A stretch of DNA of 64,000 nucleotides from Streptomyces sp. 1-11 (GCF_007176755.1 NZ_BJTV01000027.1:1-64000); one strand, 5' to 3'; positions 41,904 to 53,227 are shown, counted from the stretch's first letter. Program-made: numbers and translations. Notes: generated by a model from the letters alone, not told the origin.

Positions 41904-41917
41904 GTGACCTGCGTCAC
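41904..41917. promoter_or_regulatory. Crp-type palindrome at the end of the next gene
   Basis: GTGACCTGCGTCAC is a perfect match to GTG-N6-GNCAC. It overlaps the last base of the stop codon of the minus-strand gene beginning at 41917 and faces the bldC upstream region. Confidence 0.5.
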
Positions 41918-42759
41918 TAGTTGGCGGAGCGCCGGTCCCGTACCGTCCGCCACCGCTCCACCAGCCGCCCGTAGGCCTCGCCCGCGGCCGTCCCGTCGCC
42001 CTGGCGCAGCGCCTCGATGCCGGCGGCCACGTCCGCCGCCGAGTGGTCGTCCTCCAGCTCGCCGGCCGGCACCGCGTGCACCAGGCCGCCGTAGTCCAGC
42101 TCCACGGTCGAGCGCGGGTGGAACTCCTCCAGCCAGCGGCCGACGTCCACCAGGCCGTCGATCAGCGGCCCTTCCCCGATCGTGTCCTTCAGCGTGCGCA
42201 GCGCCCGGGCCACCCGCCGCCGGGCCTGCACCATCGGGGTGCGGTAGCGCAGCATCGGCGGCACCTCGCCGGACGCCTTCTCGTAGCGCCGCTCGGCGTC
42301 GGCGACCAGCACGAACCAGTTCAGCGGGATCTGCCAGGTCGCGGTGCGGATCCAGGGGCGCGCGTCCGGGTTGCGGTCCAGCCAGCGCTCGTAGTCCTGG
42401 GCCGCCTGGCGGCGCACCACCGGCGGCAGCACCGCGTCCAGCACCGGCGGGGGCAGCTCCTCGCCCAGCTCCGCCAGGGCCAGCCAGCCGCGCAGCCGGG
42501 TCCGCCAGGGGCAGACGCTGAGCACCCCGTCGGTCTCCAGCACGAAGGCGTCACCGCTCTCGTGCACCGGGACCGGGACCGGCGGGGTGGGCAGCAAGTC
42601 GGCCAGCGACCGGCGCAGTTCGTCCTGGTAGGAGGGCCGGTCCGGGCGCCGGGCGTAGCGGGCCCAGTGGGTGCGCTCGGGCTCCGGGAAGGCGGTCAGC
42701 GGCTCGTACACGCGCAGGTACGCGGCATACGGGACGACCACGGAGGACACCTTGGGCAC
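41917..42759 (-). CDS. conserved actinomycete protein of unknown function
   Basis: This 280-residue soluble protein starts PKVSSVVVPYAAYLRVYEPL after GTG 42759, which GGGAGGGAG precedes. It is rich in Arg, Trp and Pro with no signal or membrane helix. From memory it matches the Streptomyces neighbour of valine dehydrogenase (SCO4090-type), for which I know no function. The motif set around RTATWQIPLNWFVLVADAERRY is striking but unassigned. It is divergent from vdh. Confidence 0.72.
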   Translation of the reverse strand: MPKVSSVVVPYAAYLRVYEPLTAFPEPERTHWARYARRPDRPSYQDELRRSLADLLPTPPVPVPVHESGDAFVLETDGVLSVCPWRTRLRGWLALAELGEELPPPVLDAVLPPVVRRQAAQDYERWLDRNPDARPWIRTATWQIPLNWFVLVADAERRYEKASGEVPPMLRYRTPMVQARRRVARALRTLKDTIGEGPLIDGLVDVGRWLEEFHPRSTVELDYGGLVHAVPAGELEDDHSAADVAAGIEALRQGDGTAAGEAYGRLVERWRTVRDRRSAN

Positions 42760-42957
42760 GCCTGCTCCCTCCCCATCGGGCCCGGCTCGAAACCACACCA
42801 AATCGTTTCACGGCGATACGTGCGCACACGGCCCTCGCGAGTGATCCTGAACACTGCGCGGATGGTGAGGGACCCGAGGCTCTACGCTCATGCCACGACC
42901 CCGCCACCCGTACGGGGCCCCACCCCACTCGCCGCTACTTACTCAGGAGTCACCACA

Positions 42958-44052
42958 GTGACCGACGTAACCGGCGCGCCTGCTGATGTCCTGCACACCC
43001 TGTTCCAGTCGGACCAGGGCGGCCATGAGCAGGTCGTGCTCTGCCAGGACCGCGCCAGCGGCCTCAAGGCCGTGATCGCCCTCCACTCCACCGCCCTGGG
43101 CCCGGCCCTCGGCGGTACGCGCTTCTACCCCTACGCCACCGAGGCCGAGGCCGTCGCCGACGCCCTCAACCTCGCGCGCGGGATGTCGTACAAGAACGCC
43201 ATGGCCGGTCTGGACCACGGCGGCGGCAAGGCCGTGATCATCGGCGACCCCGAGCGGGACAAGACCGAGGAGCTGCTGCTCGCCTACGGTCGCATGGTCG
43301 CCTCGCTCGGCGGCCGCTACGTCACCGCGTGCGACGTCGGCACGTACGTCGCCGACATGGACGTCGTGGCCCGCGAGTGCCGCTGGACCACCGGCCGCTC
43401 CCCCGAGAACGGCGGCGCCGGCGACTCCTCCGTGCTCACCGCCTTCGGCGTCTACCAGGGCATGCGCGCCTCCGCCCAGCACCTGTGGGGCGACCCCGTA
43501 CTGCGCGGCCGCAAGGTCGGCGTCGCGGGCGTCGGCAAGGTCGGCCACCACCTGGTCAGGCACCTGCTGGAGGAGGGCGCCGAGGTCGTGATCACGGACG
43601 TGCGCGCCGAGGCCGTCCAGCGCGTCCTCGACCAGCACCCCTCGGTGACGGCGGTCGCCGACACCGAGGCGCTGATCCGCGTCGAGGGACTGGACGTCTA
43701 CGCGCCCTGCGCCCTCGGCGGCGCCCTGAACGACCTCTCCGTGCCGGTGCTCACCGCCAAGGTGGTCTGCGGCGCGGCCAACAACCAGCTCGCCCACCCG
43801 GGCGTGGAGAAGGACCTCGCCGACCGCGGGATCCTCTACGCGCCGGACTACGTGGTGAACGCCGGCGGGGTCATCCAGGTGGCGGACGAGCTGCACGGGT
43901 TCGACTTCGACCGCTGCAAGGCCAAGGCGGCGAAGATCTTCGACACCACCCTGTCGATCTTCGCACGTGCGAAGGAGGACGGGATCCCGCCGGCCGCCGC
44001 CGCCGACCGGATCGCCGAGCAGCGGATGGCCGAGGCCCGCGCGTCCCGCTGA
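42958..44052 (+). CDS. vdh: valine (branched-chain/Leu-type) dehydrogenase
   Basis: This 364-residue NAD-dependent amino-acid dehydrogenase deaminates valine and related amino acids to oxo-acids. The substrate site is GGTRFYPYATE, NAMAGLDHGGGKAV (catalytic Lys) and TACDVGTYVADMD. The NAD fold is KVGVAGVGKVGHHLV. GTG 42958 follows CAGGAG. In Streptomyces Vdh supplies acyl-CoA precursors for polyketides. The place between the unknown gene and the DUF3073 gene agrees with the known order. A terminator hairpin follows. Confidence 0.92.
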   Translation: MTDVTGAPADVLHTLFQSDQGGHEQVVLCQDRASGLKAVIALHSTALGPALGGTRFYPYATEAEAVADALNLARGMSYKNAMAGLDHGGGKAVIIGDPERDKTEELLLAYGRMVASLGGRYVTACDVGTYVADMDVVARECRWTTGRSPENGGAGDSSVLTAFGVYQGMRASAQHLWGDPVLRGRKVGVAGVGKVGHHLVRHLLEEGAEVVITDVRAEAVQRVLDQHPSVTAVADTEALIRVEGLDVYAPCALGGALNDLSVPVLTAKVVCGAANNQLAHPGVEKDLADRGILYAPDYVVNAGGVIQVADELHGFDFDRCKAKAAKIFDTTLSIFARAKEDGIPPAAAADRIAEQRMAEARASR

Positions 44053-44112
44053 CCCGCCCCGCGACGAGCCGCCGGCGGTGCGCCCGGACGTCCGGTCGTA
44101 CAGGTGAGCGGT

Positions 44113-44159
44113 ACCCGCCGACGGGAACTTCGAGAGAACTCTCACTTCCGTCGGCGGGT
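44113..44159 (+). terminator. terminator of vdh
   Basis: Perfect 12-base arms ACCCGCCGACGG and complement (44113-44124, 44148-44159) lie about 60 bases past the vdh stop; an inner GAGAG/CTCTC stem makes a longer structure. Confidence 0.7.
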
Positions 44160-44379
44160 CGTACCCCGATAAGTGGTTAAAATCGCCATTGACCAGCGAG
44201 GACGGGGCACCTCGCGGGTCCTGTGCACACGCGCGTGCTGCGGGCGACGTACCGTATGGGCGCGGGCTCAGGTACCGTGGAAGCCCTACGGACCGGCCTC
44301 TCCACGGAGGGCCCGTTCCGATCATGAACGCGTGTCAGACTCTGGGGCCGTCGAGCCCCGTCACCGAGGGGGTCGAGCC
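44160..44379. promoter_or_regulatory. promoter region of the DUF3073 gene
   Basis: With the preceding 107 bases this makes a gap of about 330 bases. TTAAAAT at 44177-44183 is the best -10-like box. No gene is seen; the leader of the DUF3073 mRNA would be long. Confidence 0.35.
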
Positions 44380-44628
44380 ATGGGGCGCGGCCGGGCCAAG
44401 GCCAAGCAGACAAAGGTCGCCCGCCAGCTGAAGTACAACAGCGGTGGGACTGACCTGTCACGTCTGGCCAGTGAACTGGGCGCATCGACTTCGAGCCAGC
44501 CGCCGAACGGCGAGCCGTTCGAGGACGATGAGGACGACGAGGACGACCTGTACTCGCGCTACGCCGACCTCTATGAGGACGACGAGGACGAGGACGAGGG
44601 CCCCTCACAACATCGTCGCGGCGCTTGA
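44380..44628 (+). CDS. DUF3073 family protein
   Basis: This 82-residue protein has a basic start MGRGRAKAKQTKVARQLKY followed by a strongly acidic tail of Asp/Glu runs with repeated YADLYEDD-type words. It is a conserved actinobacterial family without known function; the charge pattern suggests an RNA- or protein-binding partner. GAGGGG precedes the ATG at 44380. It converges with purM, with a shared terminator between. Confidence 0.85.
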   Translation: MGRGRAKAKQTKVARQLKYNSGGTDLSRLASELGASTSSQPPNGEPFEDDEDDEDDLYSRYADLYEDDEDEDEGPSQHRRGA

Positions 44629-44645
44629 CCTTGTACTGAGCACTT

Positions 44646-44674
44646 GCCGGTCGGTGGCACAGCCACCGACCGGC
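44646..44674. terminator. shared terminator of DUF3073 gene and purM
   Basis: Perfect 13-base arms GCCGGTCGGTGGC and complement with a 3-base loop lie between the two convergent genes and can serve both directions. Confidence 0.88.
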
Positions 44675-44692
44675 TTCTGTGCTGTCCGCAGG

Positions 44693-45760
44693 TCAGACCG
44701 CGTAGTCGCCGACCAGCTCGGCGCCGGTCGCCTTGTCACCGCGGTCGGTGATCTCGCCGGCCACCCAGGCGTCGACCCCGCGGTCGGCCAGGGTCGTCAG
44801 GGCCGCCTCCGTGGACTCCTCGGGGACGATCGCGATCATGCCGACGCCCATGTTGAGCGTCTTCTCCAGCTCCAGGCGCTCGACGTCGCCGGTCGTGCCG
44901 ACGAGGTCGAAGACCGCGCCCGGGGTCCAGGTGGAGCGGTCGACCACGGCGTGCAGCGCGTCGGGCACGACCCGGGCCAGGTTGGCCGCGAGCCCGCCGC
45001 CGGTGACGTGGCTGTACGCGTGCACCTCGGTGGTCCGGGTCAGCGCCAGGCAGTCCAGCGAGTAGATCTTGGTCGGCTCCAGCAGCTCCTCGCCGAGCGT
45101 CCGGCCCAGCTCCGCGACCTCGGTCTCGAGGGTCAGACCGGCACGGTCCAGCAGCACGTGGCGGACCAGGGAGTACCCGTTGGAGTGAAGCCCGGAGGAC
45201 GCCATGGCGATCACGGCGTCACCCTTGCGGATACGATCCGGGCCCAGCAGGCGGTCGGCCTCCACGACACCGGTGCCGGCGCCGGCGACGTCGAAGTCGT
45301 CCTCGCCCAGCAGGCCCGGGTGCTCCGCCGTCTCGCCGCCCACCAGGGCGCAGCCGGCGAGCACACAGCCCTCCGCGATGCCCTTGACGATGGCCGCGAC
45401 ACGCTCGGGGTGGACCTTGCCCACGCAGATGTAGTCGGTCATGAACAGCGGCTCGGCACCGCACACCACGATGTCGTCCATGACCATGGCGACCAGGTCG
45501 TGGCCGATGGTGTCGTAGACGCCCAGCCGGCGCGCGATGTCGACCTTCGTGCCCACGCCGTCGGTGGCGGAGGCGAGCAGCGGGCGCTCGTAGCGCTTGA
45601 GGGCGGAGGCGTCGAAGAGCCCGGCGAAGCCGCCGATGCCGCCGAGGACCTCGGGGCGGCGGGTCTTCTTCACCCACTCCTTCATGAGTTCCACCGCGCG
45701 GTCGCCCGCCTCGATGTCGACGCCCGCCGCTGCGTAGCTGGCACCAGTTGTCTCAGACAT
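44693..45760 (-). CDS. purM: phosphoribosylformylglycinamidine cyclo-ligase (AIR synthetase)
   Basis: This 355-residue enzyme closes the imidazole ring (FGAM to AIR) with ATP in de novo purine synthesis. Motifs are LLASATDGVGTKVDIA, GHDLVAMVMDDIVVCGAEPLF, LVGGETAEHPG and HVTGGGL. It follows purF on the same strand with a 35-base gap, so the two are probably co-transcribed. Confidence 0.96.
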   Translation of the reverse strand: MSETTGASYAAAGVDIEAGDRAVELMKEWVKKTRRPEVLGGIGGFAGLFDASALKRYERPLLASATDGVGTKVDIARRLGVYDTIGHDLVAMVMDDIVVCGAEPLFMTDYICVGKVHPERVAAIVKGIAEGCVLAGCALVGGETAEHPGLLGEDDFDVAGAGTGVVEADRLLGPDRIRKGDAVIAMASSGLHSNGYSLVRHVLLDRAGLTLETEVAELGRTLGEELLEPTKIYSLDCLALTRTTEVHAYSHVTGGGLAANLARVVPDALHAVVDRSTWTPGAVFDLVGTTGDVERLELEKTLNMGVGMIAIVPEESTEAALTTLADRGVDAWVAGEITDRGDKATGAELVGDYAV

Positions 45761-45795
45761 GACTGTGAGAGCTTTCGTGTCGTACTGCAGGGGTG

Positions 45796-47325
45796 TTACG
45801 GGCGCCGGATCGCGTCGGAGGCGGCCGTGGCGGCCGGACCGGCCGCGAGCTCGGTCTCCAGCAGCTGCTTGCCGAGCAGCTCGGGGTCCGGAAGCTCCAT
45901 CGGGTACTCGCCGTCGAAGCAGGCGCGGCACAGGTTCGGCTTGGCGATGGTGGTCGCCTCGATCATGCCGTCGATGGAGATGTAGGCGAGCGAGTCGGCG
46001 CCGAGCGAGGTGCCGATCTCCTCGATGGTCATCCCGTTGGCGATCAGCTCCGCGCGCGTGGCGAAGTCGATGCCGAAGAAACAGGGCCACTTCACGGGCG
46101 GGGAGGAGATCCGGATGTGGACCTCGGCCGCGCCCGCCTCGCGGAGCATGCGCACCAGGGCCCGCTGGGTGTTGCCGCGCACGATCGAGTCGTCGACGAC
46201 GACCAGCCGCTTGCCCTTGATGACTTCCTTCAGCGGGTTCAGCTTCAGGCGGATGCCGAGCTGGCGGATGGTCTGCGAGGGCTGGATGAAGGTCCGGCCG
46301 ACGTAGGCGTTCTTCACCAGGCCGGCGCCGAACGGGATGCCGGAGGCCTCCGCGTAGCCGATGGCGGCCGGGGTGCCCGATTCCGGGGTCGCTATGACCA
46401 GGTCGGCCTCGACCGGCGCCTCCTTGGCGAGGCGGCGGCCCATCTCGACGCGGGAAAGGTACACGTTCCGGCCGGCGATGTCGGTGTCGGGGCGGGCCAG
46501 GTACACGTACTCGAAGACGCAGCCCTTGGGCTTCGCTTCCGCGAATCGTGAGGTGCGCAGGCCGTTCTCGTCGATGGCGACGAACTCGCCCGGCTCGATC
46601 TCCCGCACGTAGCTCGCGCCGCAGATGTCGAGGGCGGCGGACTCCGAGGCCACCACCCAGCCGCGCTCCAGCCGGCCGAGGACCAGCGGGCGGATACCCT
46701 GCGGGTCGCGGCCTGCGTAGAGGGTGTGCTCGTCCATGAAGACGAGGCTGAAGGCGCCCTTGACCTTCGGGAGGACCGCGTGGGCGGCCTCCTCGATGGT
46801 CAGCGGCTTGCCGTCCTCGTCGACCTGGGCGGCCAGCAGGGCCGTCAGCAGGTCGGTGTCGTTGGTGGCCGCGACCCGGGTGGAACGGCCGTTGTTGTCC
46901 TTGGGCAGTTCGGCGACCATCTCGGCGAGCTGCGCCGTGTTGACCAGGTTGCCGTTGTGGCCGAGCGCGATCGAGCCGTGCGCGGTGGCGCGGAACGTCG
47001 GCTGGGCGTTCTCCCACACGGAGGCGCCGGTGGTCGAGTAGCGGGCGTGTCCGACCGCGATGTGACCCTGGAGCGAACCGAGCGAGGTCTCGTCGAAGAC
47101 CTGGGAGACCAGGCCCATGTCCTTGAAGACGAGGATCTGGGAGCCGTTGCTGACCGCGATTCCCGCGGATTCCTGACCCCGGTGCTGGAGGGCGTAGAGC
47201 CCGAAGTACGTGAGCTTTGCGACCTCTTCACCCGGAGCCCAGACACCGAAGACGCCGCAAGCGTCCTGGGGGCCCTTCTCGCCGGGAAGCAGATCGTGAT
47301 TGAGTCGACCGTCACCACGTGGCAC
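45796..47325 (-). CDS. purF: amidophosphoribosyltransferase
   Basis: This 509-residue enzyme does the first committed purine step, PRPP plus glutamine to phosphoribosylamine. There is a 22-residue propeptide before the nucleophile Cys in DACGVFGVW. QHRGQESAGIA and HNGNLVNT belong to the glutaminase half. LVVVDDSIVRGNT is the PRPP loop, and PNLCRACFDGEYP carries iron-sulphur ligands. GTG 47325 is 7 bases after TACACT (complement of 47333-47338) with no ribosome site, so it may be leaderless. It heads the purF-purM unit. Confidence 0.95.
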   Translation of the reverse strand: MPRGDGRLNHDLLPGEKGPQDACGVFGVWAPGEEVAKLTYFGLYALQHRGQESAGIAVSNGSQILVFKDMGLVSQVFDETSLGSLQGHIAVGHARYSTTGASVWENAQPTFRATAHGSIALGHNGNLVNTAQLAEMVAELPKDNNGRSTRVAATNDTDLLTALLAAQVDEDGKPLTIEEAAHAVLPKVKGAFSLVFMDEHTLYAGRDPQGIRPLVLGRLERGWVVASESAALDICGASYVREIEPGEFVAIDENGLRTSRFAEAKPKGCVFEYVYLARPDTDIAGRNVYLSRVEMGRRLAKEAPVEADLVIATPESGTPAAIGYAEASGIPFGAGLVKNAYVGRTFIQPSQTIRQLGIRLKLNPLKEVIKGKRLVVVDDSIVRGNTQRALVRMLREAGAAEVHIRISSPPVKWPCFFGIDFATRAELIANGMTIEEIGTSLGADSLAYISIDGMIEATTIAKPNLCRACFDGEYPMELPDPELLGKQLLETELAAGPAATAASDAIRRP

Positions 47326-47527
47326 GGCACCGAGTGTAGGCGAGGTCGACCACTGGTCCGAATTGGGGATGCCCGGCCGCCCTGGGACGGTGTTTGCCGA
47401 TCACCTTGGCGGTTTCACGGTTTCCGCAGCTCAGCGGGATGCTAATGGACCGGTTCCGGGCATGGGCCCGCTCCCTCGGGCCGTGGTCCGGGGGCGCCGG
47501 CGGGGTGCGTGAGTGAGGTGTCGCACA

Positions 47528-47995
47528 TCATCCGGGGGCGCCGCGGCTGAGGTGCAGGCGGTCGCCGTCGCCGTCGGTGAGGGTGAGCTTCCGGTCGGCG
47601 GTCGTGGCGGTGATGGTGCCGGTGGTGAGGAAGCGGGCGAAGGCACGCTCGAAGGTCATCCGGTCCTCGCCGCAGGCCATCTTGGTGGACCGGATGTCGC
47701 CGAAGGTGATCCGGTCGCCGTGCACGGTGGCCCGGGCGCCGAAACCGTTGCAGCCGAGGTTGCCCGACGCCCGCCCGTCCGCGTCGATCCGCAGGCGGGC
47801 GGTGGCGGGCGCCCGCAGGGTGGCGCCACCCGCGGTGAGGCCGTCGACGCGCCAGTCGACGCCGGTCACGGGCCCTTGCCGCCCGCCGCCCGGGCCGGCG
47901 CCCGGCTGCCCGGCGGGGGTGCCGCCACAGGCCACCATGAGCGGGACGAGCACGGCGGCCGCCGTCAGGGACATGCGCTGCTTGTACCGGTTCAT
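47528..47995 (-). CDS. META-domain (HslJ-like) lipoprotein
   Basis: This 155-residue lipoprotein has signal MSLTAAAVLVPLMVACGG with the lipobox Cys at residue 23. A Gly/Pro linker follows, then a META domain (VDWRVDGLTAGG, NLGCNGFGARATV, TKMACGEDRMTFERAFARFL, LTLTDGDGDRLHLSR). HslJ-type domains are linked to antibiotic and heat tolerance in other bacteria; the role here is unknown. It lies 35 bases downstream of the MDMPI-type gene and is likely in one operon with it. Confidence 0.82.
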   Translation of the reverse strand: MNRYKQRMSLTAAAVLVPLMVACGGTPAGQPGAGPGGGRQGPVTGVDWRVDGLTAGGATLRAPATARLRIDADGRASGNLGCNGFGARATVHGDRITFGDIRSTKMACGEDRMTFERAFARFLTTGTITATTADRKLTLTDGDGDRLHLSRGAPG

Positions 47996-48030
47996 ATGGA
48001 TTCGACGGGGCAGCCCGCCCGCCGGTTCCG

Positions 48031-48828
48031 TCACGCCATGAGCGGCAGCAGCGCCCCGATGTCGGCCCGCTCCCCGCTGGCGCTGACCTTCGCCGCGGCC
48101 ACGGCGTCCGCGAAGGCCAGCCGGCCGGTGGCCAGCCGGATCCAGGTCAACGGGTCGGTCTCCACGACGTTGGGCGGGGTGCCCCGGGTGTGCCGGGGCC
48201 CCTCGACGCACTGCACCACGGCATACGGCGGCACCCGCACCTCGGTGGAGGCCCCGGGCGCCTTCAGGGCGAGCGCGTCGGCGAGGAGCCGGGTGGCGGC
48301 GGCCAGCGCCTGCCGGTCGCAGGGCACCTCGAGGCCGGGTACGGCGGCGTTGAGGTCGTCGGTGTGCACGACGAGTTCCACGGCGCGGGTCACCAGGTAG
48401 TCGTCCAGCGGCAGGGCGCCCGCGTTGGTCGACAGCAGCCGGCCGCCGGGGTGGGCGTCGAGCAGGGTGCGCAGGCCGGCTTCGGTCTCGGCGAGGTAGG
48501 CGTCGAGGTCGGGCCGCTCGGTGACGAGACCGCGGGTGAACTCGTCGATCGCGGTCGAGGCGGCCGCGGTGGCGAAGGGCCACTCGGCCACCTGGACGTC
48601 CTGCTTCGGCGGGGCCGGCAGCTCCAGGGCCCGGTGGACCGCGGTGACGGCCATGCCGATGTGCGCGACCAGCTCCCGTACGGTCCACGCGCCGAGCCGG
48701 GTGGGCAGGGCGAGCCGCTCGGGATCCAGGCCCCGGACGCCCTCCCGCACGTTGCCGAGCTGGGCGAGGACCGCGGCACGGGTCCTGACGGGGTCGTATG
48801 CGCGGGCGCGCCTCTTGGCCGGAGACAT
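48031..48828 (-). CDS. maleylpyruvate isomerase/DinB-type protein with SCP-like C-terminus
   Basis: This 265-residue soluble protein has an N-terminal four-helix MDMPI/DinB-like domain (TRLGAWTVRELVAHIGMAVTAVHRAL and DDYLVTRAVELVVHTDDL, with the metal-type His residues kept). The C-terminal sterol-carrier-like part is about residues 185-265. Members may be mycothiol-dependent enzymes; the substrate is unknown. The ATG at 48828 is 7 bases after TAGGGT (complement of 48836-48841) and lacks a ribosome site, so it is probably leaderless. The frame to 48915 has no support. Confidence 0.82.
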   Translation of the reverse strand: MSPAKRRARAYDPVRTRAAVLAQLGNVREGVRGLDPERLALPTRLGAWTVRELVAHIGMAVTAVHRALELPAPPKQDVQVAEWPFATAAASTAIDEFTRGLVTERPDLDAYLAETEAGLRTLLDAHPGGRLLSTNAGALPLDDYLVTRAVELVVHTDDLNAAVPGLEVPCDRQALAAATRLLADALALKAPGASTEVRVPPYAVVQCVEGPRHTRGTPPNVVETDPLTWIRLATGRLAFADAVAAAKVSASGERADIGALLPLMA

Positions 48829-49025
48829 GACAGCGACCCTATGCCGCGCGGGACCGGGCATCACCTGTATTACCCCGCCGGCCCGCACACGGAGCTCCAG
48901 CACGCCCTCCGGCACGCCGCAGGCAAGCCGTACAGCGAGTGGCGCGTCGGCCCGGCACGGCCGGCGTTCCCCGGCTCCTGAGGGCGTGCTGGGCGAGCGT
49001 CCTGAGGCCTCGGGGCTCAGGAAAG

Positions 49026-49065
49026 CCCGCGGGCCCCGTCCGGCACTCCGGACGGGGCCCGCGGG
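49026..49065. terminator. terminator of the purS-purQ-purL operon
   Basis: Perfect 18-base arms beginning CCCGCGGGCCCCGTCCGG (49026-49043 and 49048-49065) with a CACT loop lie about 20 bases past the purL stop. Confidence 0.92.
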
Positions 49066-49083
49066 GCGGCAGGCGCCGGGGTG

Positions 49084-51338
<2,255 letters not shown>

Positions 51339-51342
<4 letters not shown>

Positions 51343-52019
51343 GCGTTGACCAGCTTCTTGAGGATCGAGGTGAAGAAGGGCAGGCCGTCGGTACGGCCCG
51401 TACCGATCAGCGGCTCGACGGCGTGCTCGGGGTGCGGCATGAGGCCGACGACGTTCCCGGCCTCGTTGGTGATGCCGGCGATGTCGTTGAGCGAGCCGTT
51501 CGGGTTGTGGTCCAGGTAGCGGAACACGACCCGGCCCTCCGCCTCCAGCTTGTCCAGCGTGTACTGGTCGGCGACGTAGCGGCCGTCCATGTTCTTCAGC
51601 GGGATGCGGATCTCCTGGCCTGCGCGGTAGTCGCTGGTCCAGGCGGTCTGCGCGTTCTCCACCCGCAGCTTCTGCTCGCGGCAGACGAAGTGCAGGTGGT
51701 CGTTGCCGAGCATGCCGCCCGGCAGGAGGTGGGCCTCGGTGAGGACCTGGAAGCCGTTGCAGATGCCGAGGACCGGGAGTCCGGCCTTCGCCTGCCCGAT
51801 AAGCGTCTCCATCACCGGCGAGAAGCGGGAGATGGCGCCGGCCCGCAGATAGTCGCCGTAGGAGAACCCGCCGGGCAGCACGACGGCGTCGACCTGCTTG
51901 AGGTCCTTGTCCTTGTGCCAGAGTGCGACCGGTTCGGCGCCCGCGAGGCGGATCGCGCGCTGGGTGTCCCGGTCGTCGAGACTTCCCGGGAAAGTGACGA
52001 CGCCAATACGAGCGGTCAC
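51339..52019 (-). CDS. purQ: phosphoribosylformylglycinamidine synthase, glutaminase subunit
   Basis: This 226-residue class I glutaminase feeds ammonia to PurL. ARIGVVTFPGSLDDRDTQRA starts it; the nucleophile Cys is in PVLGICNGFQVLTEA, and the partner His and Glu are in LMPHPEHAVE. GTG 52019 overlaps the end of purS by four bases and the stop overlaps purL in the same way, so all three are translationally linked. Confidence 0.97.
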
Positions 52020-52288
52020 TTGGCCGCCTCCGCGACTTCCGCTCCCTCTTCGACCTTGACGGTGAAGTCCTCGATCACCGTGTTGGCGAGGAAGGATTCC
52101 GCAAGATCGTGGATGCGGGCGAGCGCGGCCTCGTCGACCGGCCCGTCAACTTCCAGTTCGAAACGCTTTCCCTGACGGACGTCCGAGATCCCCTCGAAAC
52201 CCAGGCGCGGCAGCGCACGCTGGACCGCCTGGCCCTGGGGGTCGAGGATCTCCGGCTTGAGCATGACGTCGACTACGACGCGTGCCAC
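52016..52288 (-). CDS. purS: phosphoribosylformylglycinamidine synthase, PurS subunit
   Basis: This 90-residue helper bridges PurL and PurQ and helps move ammonia. RVVVDVMLKPEILDPQGQAV is the typical start and ANTVIEDFTVKVEE the typical end. The second GTG (52288) is chosen over 52294 because GGGAG is then 5 bases upstream and the protein begins MARVVVDV as usual. Confidence 0.94.
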   Translation of the reverse strand: MARVVVDVMLKPEILDPQGQAVQRALPRLGFEGISDVRQGKRFELEVDGPVDEAALARIHDLAESFLANTVIEDFTVKVEEGAEVAEAAK

Positions 52289-52599
52289 TGGCACTCCCGG
52301 TGTGTGGTGCTGAGCAGGTTCCTTCAGACTACCCGCACAAAATTTCTACGCGGGTAGAGTTGTAGGAAACTACGTGAGCCGCATCACGATCGGGTGACAG
52401 GCGCACCCCCTCGCGAAAAGTTCTGGGAAAGTTCCACGGACCCACCCACGACATGTATTGCACGGGGACACGCGGGCGGATTTAGTCGGGCTTCACTTTG
52501 CATTGCCGGGCACTGTACAAATGAATTGGCAATAGCCGATACTCGGCACGTCATCGCCGATGAGCTGTATCGACGTGCCGCACGAAGGGACCGATATTC
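52289..52599. promoter_or_regulatory. divergent purS/lsr2 promoter region with inverted repeats
   Basis: This 311-bp stretch has lower GC. CTACCCGC (52329-52336) and its complement (52350-52357) enclose an AT-rich 13-base core (ACAAAATTTCTAC); GTAG-GAAA-CTAC follows at 52362-52373. GTGAGCCGCATCAC at 52374-52387 is a near-match to the Crp consensus. TTCACT and TACAAA 18 bases apart near 52492-52521 are a possible lsr2 promoter. No gene is present. Confidence 0.5.
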
Positions 52600-52917
52600 G
52601 TGGCGCAAAAGGTCGTGGTCACTCTCTTTGACGACATCGACGGCTCGGAAGCGGCGGAGACGATCGCCTTCGGACTCGACGGCAAGTCGTACGAGATCGA
52701 CCTGAACGAAACCAACGCCGGAAAACTGCGCAAGGCGCTCGAGCCCTACGTGGAGGCGGGCCGCAAGCGCTCGCGGTCCGGCAAGGCGTACAAGCAGACG
52801 GAGGTCGCCCCGGATCCGGCGGCCGTGCGCGCCTGGGCCCAGGCGAACAAGATGGACGTGCCGGCGCGCGGACGCATCCCGAAGAAGGTCTACGAGGCGT
52901 TCAGCGCCGCGCAGTGA
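52600..52917 (+). CDS. lsr2: Lsr2 nucleoid-associated protein
   Basis: This 105-residue H-NS-like silencer of actinobacteria has an N-terminal dimerisation beta-sheet (AQKVVVTLFDDIDGSEA, TIAFGLDGKSYEIDL) and a C-terminal DNA-binding domain. That domain has RAWAQANKMDVPARGRIP, where RGR inserts in the minor groove of AT-rich DNA. It silences horizontally acquired genes and specialised-metabolite clusters. The GTG at 52600 follows GAAGGGA. Its AT-rich upstream region could bind Lsr2 itself. Confidence 0.96.
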   Translation: MAQKVVVTLFDDIDGSEAAETIAFGLDGKSYEIDLNETNAGKLRKALEPYVEAGRKRSRSGKAYKQTEVAPDPAAVRAWAQANKMDVPARGRIPKKVYEAFSAAQ

Positions 52918-53074
52918 GGCCCGCGAAGGGGCGAGCCCTCAGGGTCCGTCAGCGGGCCCTGGGGGCCGTGCACTTGGCCGCGCCGGGAGCCGACTTGCGC
53001 AACCCCCCTGCTGATCAGCTAATGTCTGGGACACGCCGAGGGGCGAGGCCGGAAGGCCGGATCCCACGGACCGT

Positions 53075-53146
53075 GCGGGTGTAGTTCAGTAGTAGAACAT
53101 CCCCCTTCCAGGGGGAAGGCGCAGTGTGCAATTCCTGTCACCCGCT
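53075..53146 (+). tRNA. tRNA-Gly (UCC)
   Basis: A 72-base cloverleaf has anticodon loop CTTCCAG, acceptor GCGGGTG/CACCCGC. TTGCGC and TAATGT near 52996-53025 form a possible promoter for this and the next tRNA. Confidence 0.95.
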
Positions 53147-53227
53147 CTGCACCGGTCGACACGACCACTCTTGTGGATCAGGTAGGCTGGTGCTCGCACC
53201 GATCGGTGGGAGCCGGTCGGGGGCAGT

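Noticed and set aside
52374..52387. GTGAGCCGCATCAC as another Crp site before lsr2
   Set aside because: It has A where the consensus needs G in GNCAC, and half-sites are imperfect, so it is left out of the Crp set.
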